Part shown: one piece after another, positions 6,554-7,857 of the stretch
Position numbering within the stretch: position 1 is the first letter of the stretch
Layout: each line of letters begins with the position of its first letter
Position numbers and translations under genes: made by a program
Notes under the pieces: generated by a model
Seen by the model: the letters and a program-made list of their open reading frames with translations, nothing else
The model's database searches: none
What the model was told of the DNA's origin: nothing
Source: Candidatus Omnitrophota bacterium
GTDB lineage: Bacteria > Omnitrophota > Gorgyraeia > Gygaellales > Profunditerraquicolaceae
Assembly (NCBI GenBank): GCA_018818365.1
Contig: JAHISH010000139.1
Coordinates: forward strand, 1-7,857
Direction: 5' to 3'
Length of the DNA stretch: 7,857 bases

Positions 6554-7367
6554 CAGTATAAAGAAGGGTTTTCTCTTATTATTTCCCGAGATCTTTAAGG
6601 AGCTTAAGGAGAACTCATACCTTACCTGGCAGCTTTTTAAAAGGGATTTTACTTCAGGCTATAAACAGTATTTCATGGGGTTCTTCTGGTCGCTGGTAAT
6701 CCCTTTGGTGACTTTAGTGACGGTCTGGGTATTGAACCGCTCAGGGATATTTATTATCGGGGAGAGTAAGGTGCCGTATCCTTTGTATGTGCTAAGCGGC
6801 ATGGCCTTCTGGCAGCTTTTCTCCGGAGGCTTGATTGCTGCTTCCAATTCTCTGGTAAACGGTTCTACCATGATTAACAGAATTAATTTTTGCCGTAAGT
6901 CATTAGTCATTGCGTCATTGGGGCAGGCGCTTATTTCTTTTTTAGTGCAAATGACGCTGGTTGTTTTCCTTTTTGCCTATTACCGCATTATCCCTCCTTT
7001 GGCAAGTGTATGGGTGCCTTTGATGATTATTCCTCTGCTGCTTCTGGCGTTAGGCCTGGGGTTTATCTTCTCATTGCTGACGGCGGTAGTAAGAGATGTG
7101 GCAAACGCCTTGTCGCTTTTTCTCTCGTTTTTGGTACTTTTAACTCCCATTCTTTATCATCGCTCCGCCGGCGACGGGATCTTGGGGATTATCACCAGGT
7201 ACAATCCTCTTTATTATTTGATCTCTGCTCCGCGGGATATGCTCCTTTTTCCCGAAACGGTAGCGTGGAAGGGATTTATTTTGGCGGCATTCTTATCGGT
7301 ATTTGTTTTCTTTAATGCCATACGCATCTTTCATCTTGCGGAGTCAAAAGTAACGGAGAGGTTCTAA
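6522..7367 (+). CDS. Polysaccharide ABC transporter permease (ABC-2 type, Wzm/KpsM/TagG family)
   Basis: From ATG 6522 the product has 281 residues, usual for the family. After a cytoplasmic N-terminal helix come the family hallmark TWQLFKRDFTSGYKQYFMG (35-53, with Arg41-Asp42 and Tyr47) and WSLVIPLVTL (56-65), then about six membrane helices. VRDV (190-193) follows the fourth or fifth helix, and NPLYYLISAPRDML (228-241) is the conserved segment before the last helix. Such permeases pair with a Wzt/TagH ATPase to move lipid-linked polysaccharide or teichoic acid across the inner membrane. An in-frame ATG at 6402 would add 40 residues of Arg/Lys/Ser-rich sequence unlike the family and overlap the ligase gene by 152 nt, so 6522 is chosen. 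The chosen start overlaps the ligase gene by 32 nt, behind a purine-rich tract but with only a weak Shine-Dalgarno match. The ATPase gene follows after 4 nt, confirming the pairing. Confidence 0.92.
   Translation: MKRLRIYEPDSSIKKGFLLLFPEIFKELKENSYLTWQLFKRDFTSGYKQYFMGFFWSLVIPLVTLVTVWVLNRSGIFIIGESKVPYPLYVLSGMAFWQLFSGGLIAASNSLVNGSTMINRINFCRKSLVIASLGQALISFLVQMTLVVFLFAYYRIIPPLASVWVPLMIIPLLLLALGLGFIFSLLTAVVRDVANALSLFLSFLVLLTPILYHRSAGDGILGIITRYNPLYYLISAPRDMLLFPETVAWKGFILAAFLSVFVFFNAIRIFHLAESKVTERF
7355..7361 (+). promoter_or_regulatory. Shine-Dalgarno site for the ABC ATPase gene
   Basis: GGAGAGG lies inside the end of the permease gene, 10 nt before ATG 7372. It supports that start codon and translation coupled to the permease. 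Confidence 0.6.
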
Positions 7368-7371
7368 AATC

Positions 7372-7857
7372 ATGTCTGATGAGTTGATGATAGAAGCTTC
7401 TGGGATTTCGAAGAAGTATTGCCGGTCATTAAAGAAGTCGATGTGGTACGGGTTAGTCGATATTACTAAGACTTTCTTCAAGGTCAGCTCTCATAGCCAG
7501 CAGTTGCGCAAAGATGAATTCTGGGCAATTGATGATATCTCCTTCTCTTTGAACCGCGGTGAGATAGTGGGGATAATCGGGCCCAATGGTTCAGGAAAGA
7601 CTACCCTTATCAAATTATTAAACGGTATCTTTATGCCGGATAGGGGAGTCTTGCGTATCCGCGGCCGAGTCGGGGCATTGATTTCGGTGGGGGTAGGATT
7701 CCATCCGACGCTGACCGGCAGGGAGAATATTTATGTAAATGGCGCAATCCTTGGAATGAGCCGTCGGGAAATTAATGCGCATTTTGAGAAGATTGTCGAA
7801 TTTGCCGATATTGGGGATTTTTTGGAGACCCCGGTTAAATTTTATTCCTCCGGGATG
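7372..7857 (+). CDS. Polysaccharide ABC transporter ATP-binding protein (Wzt/TagH type), 3' end outside window
   Basis: The first 162 codons are visible; the gene runs off the window. After a start matching the family (MSDELMIEASGISKKY) comes an insertion of roughly 30 residues (about 18-49, SLKKSMWYGLVDI onward) before the strand FWAIDDISF. This insertion is seen in a subset of polysaccharide-export ATPases. Walker A is GPNGSGKTT (70-78). The family segment GRVGALISVGVGFHPTLTG (98-116) then RENIYVNGAILGMSR (117-131) is characteristic of Wzt/TagH/KpsT-like exporters. The visible part ends at YSSGM (158-162), the beginning of the ABC signature region, so the Walker B motif, the H-loop and any C-terminal carbohydrate-binding domain lie beyond the edge. 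Without the C-terminus I cannot tell whether it recognises the non-reducing end of a glycan as Wzt of O9a does. It is 4 nt from its permease, so the two form one transporter. Confidence 0.94.
   Translation, partial: MSDELMIEASGISKKYCRSLKKSMWYGLVDITKTFFKVSSHSQQLRKDEFWAIDDISFSLNRGEIVGIIGPNGSGKTTLIKLLNGIFMPDRGVLRIRGRVGALISVGVGFHPTLTGRENIYVNGAILGMSRREINAHFEKIVEFADIGDFLETPVKFYSSGM

Noticed and set aside
7010..7315. 101-codon open frame on the + strand in the permease gene
   Set aside because: It is nested in another frame of the permease and has no family-like sequence.
1..7857. CRISPR array, insertion sequence, phage or anti-phage defence system
   Set aside because: No spaced direct repeats, transposase, integrase or defence-type domains were seen; the ExeA-like ATPase resembles some transposition ATPases, but its neighbours are polysaccharide export genes.

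Overview
This window looks like the core of an extracellular or surface polysaccharide export locus from a diderm (Gram-negative type) bacterium. All supported genes lie on the + strand and are packed end to end, with short gaps or small overlaps. The gene order, the style of the ExeA-like ATPase (an N-terminus beginning MYEAYW, with KPFENTPDPRF close behind) and its coupling to an HD-GYP protein and an outer-membrane polysaccharide export (OPX) protein resemble Candidatus Omnitrophota or related candidate lineages. That placement is an inference from memory of such proteins. No rRNA or tRNA gene is present to confirm it.

Layout: (1) the last 59 codons of a response-regulator receiver domain (1-180); (2) an ExeA/GspA-type AAA ATPase (212-1063); (3) an HD-GYP cyclic-di-GMP phosphodiesterase-like protein (1078-2121); (4) a secreted Wza/GumB-type OPX protein with an N-terminal TPR-like helical pair (2118-3101); (5) a Wzc-type co-polymerase fused to a bacterial tyrosine kinase, starting at TTG (3122-5068); (6) a 75-nt intergenic stretch with possible stem-loops, the largest gap in the window; (7) an O-antigen ligase/polymerase family membrane protein (5144-6553); (8) a polysaccharide ABC-2 permease (6522-7367); (9) the first 162 codons of its partner Wzt/TagH-type ATPase, cut by the window edge just as the ABC signature motif begins (7372-7857).

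How they may work together (inference): the permease and ATPase would flip a lipid-linked glycan across the inner membrane. The O-antigen ligase-like protein would polymerise it or transfer it to an acceptor. The Wzc-like protein would control chain length and gate export by phosphorylating its own tyrosine cluster, and the OPX protein would provide the outer-membrane exit. The receiver-domain protein and the HD-GYP protein suggest control by two-component and cyclic-di-GMP signalling. The ExeA-like ATPase next to OPX and tyrosine-kinase genes recalls exosortase (XrtA/PEP-CTERM) polysaccharide loci, but no exosortase or glycosyltransferase lies in this window.

I found no wholly new system. 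The points most worth a second look are the altered motifs in the HD-GYP site and in the kinase Walker A' motif, the mixture of Wzy-type and ABC-type export genes, the doubtful lipobox of the OPX protein, and the structured 75-nt gap with a possible six-codon leader ORF. No CRISPR array, insertion sequence, tRNA or rRNA was seen.
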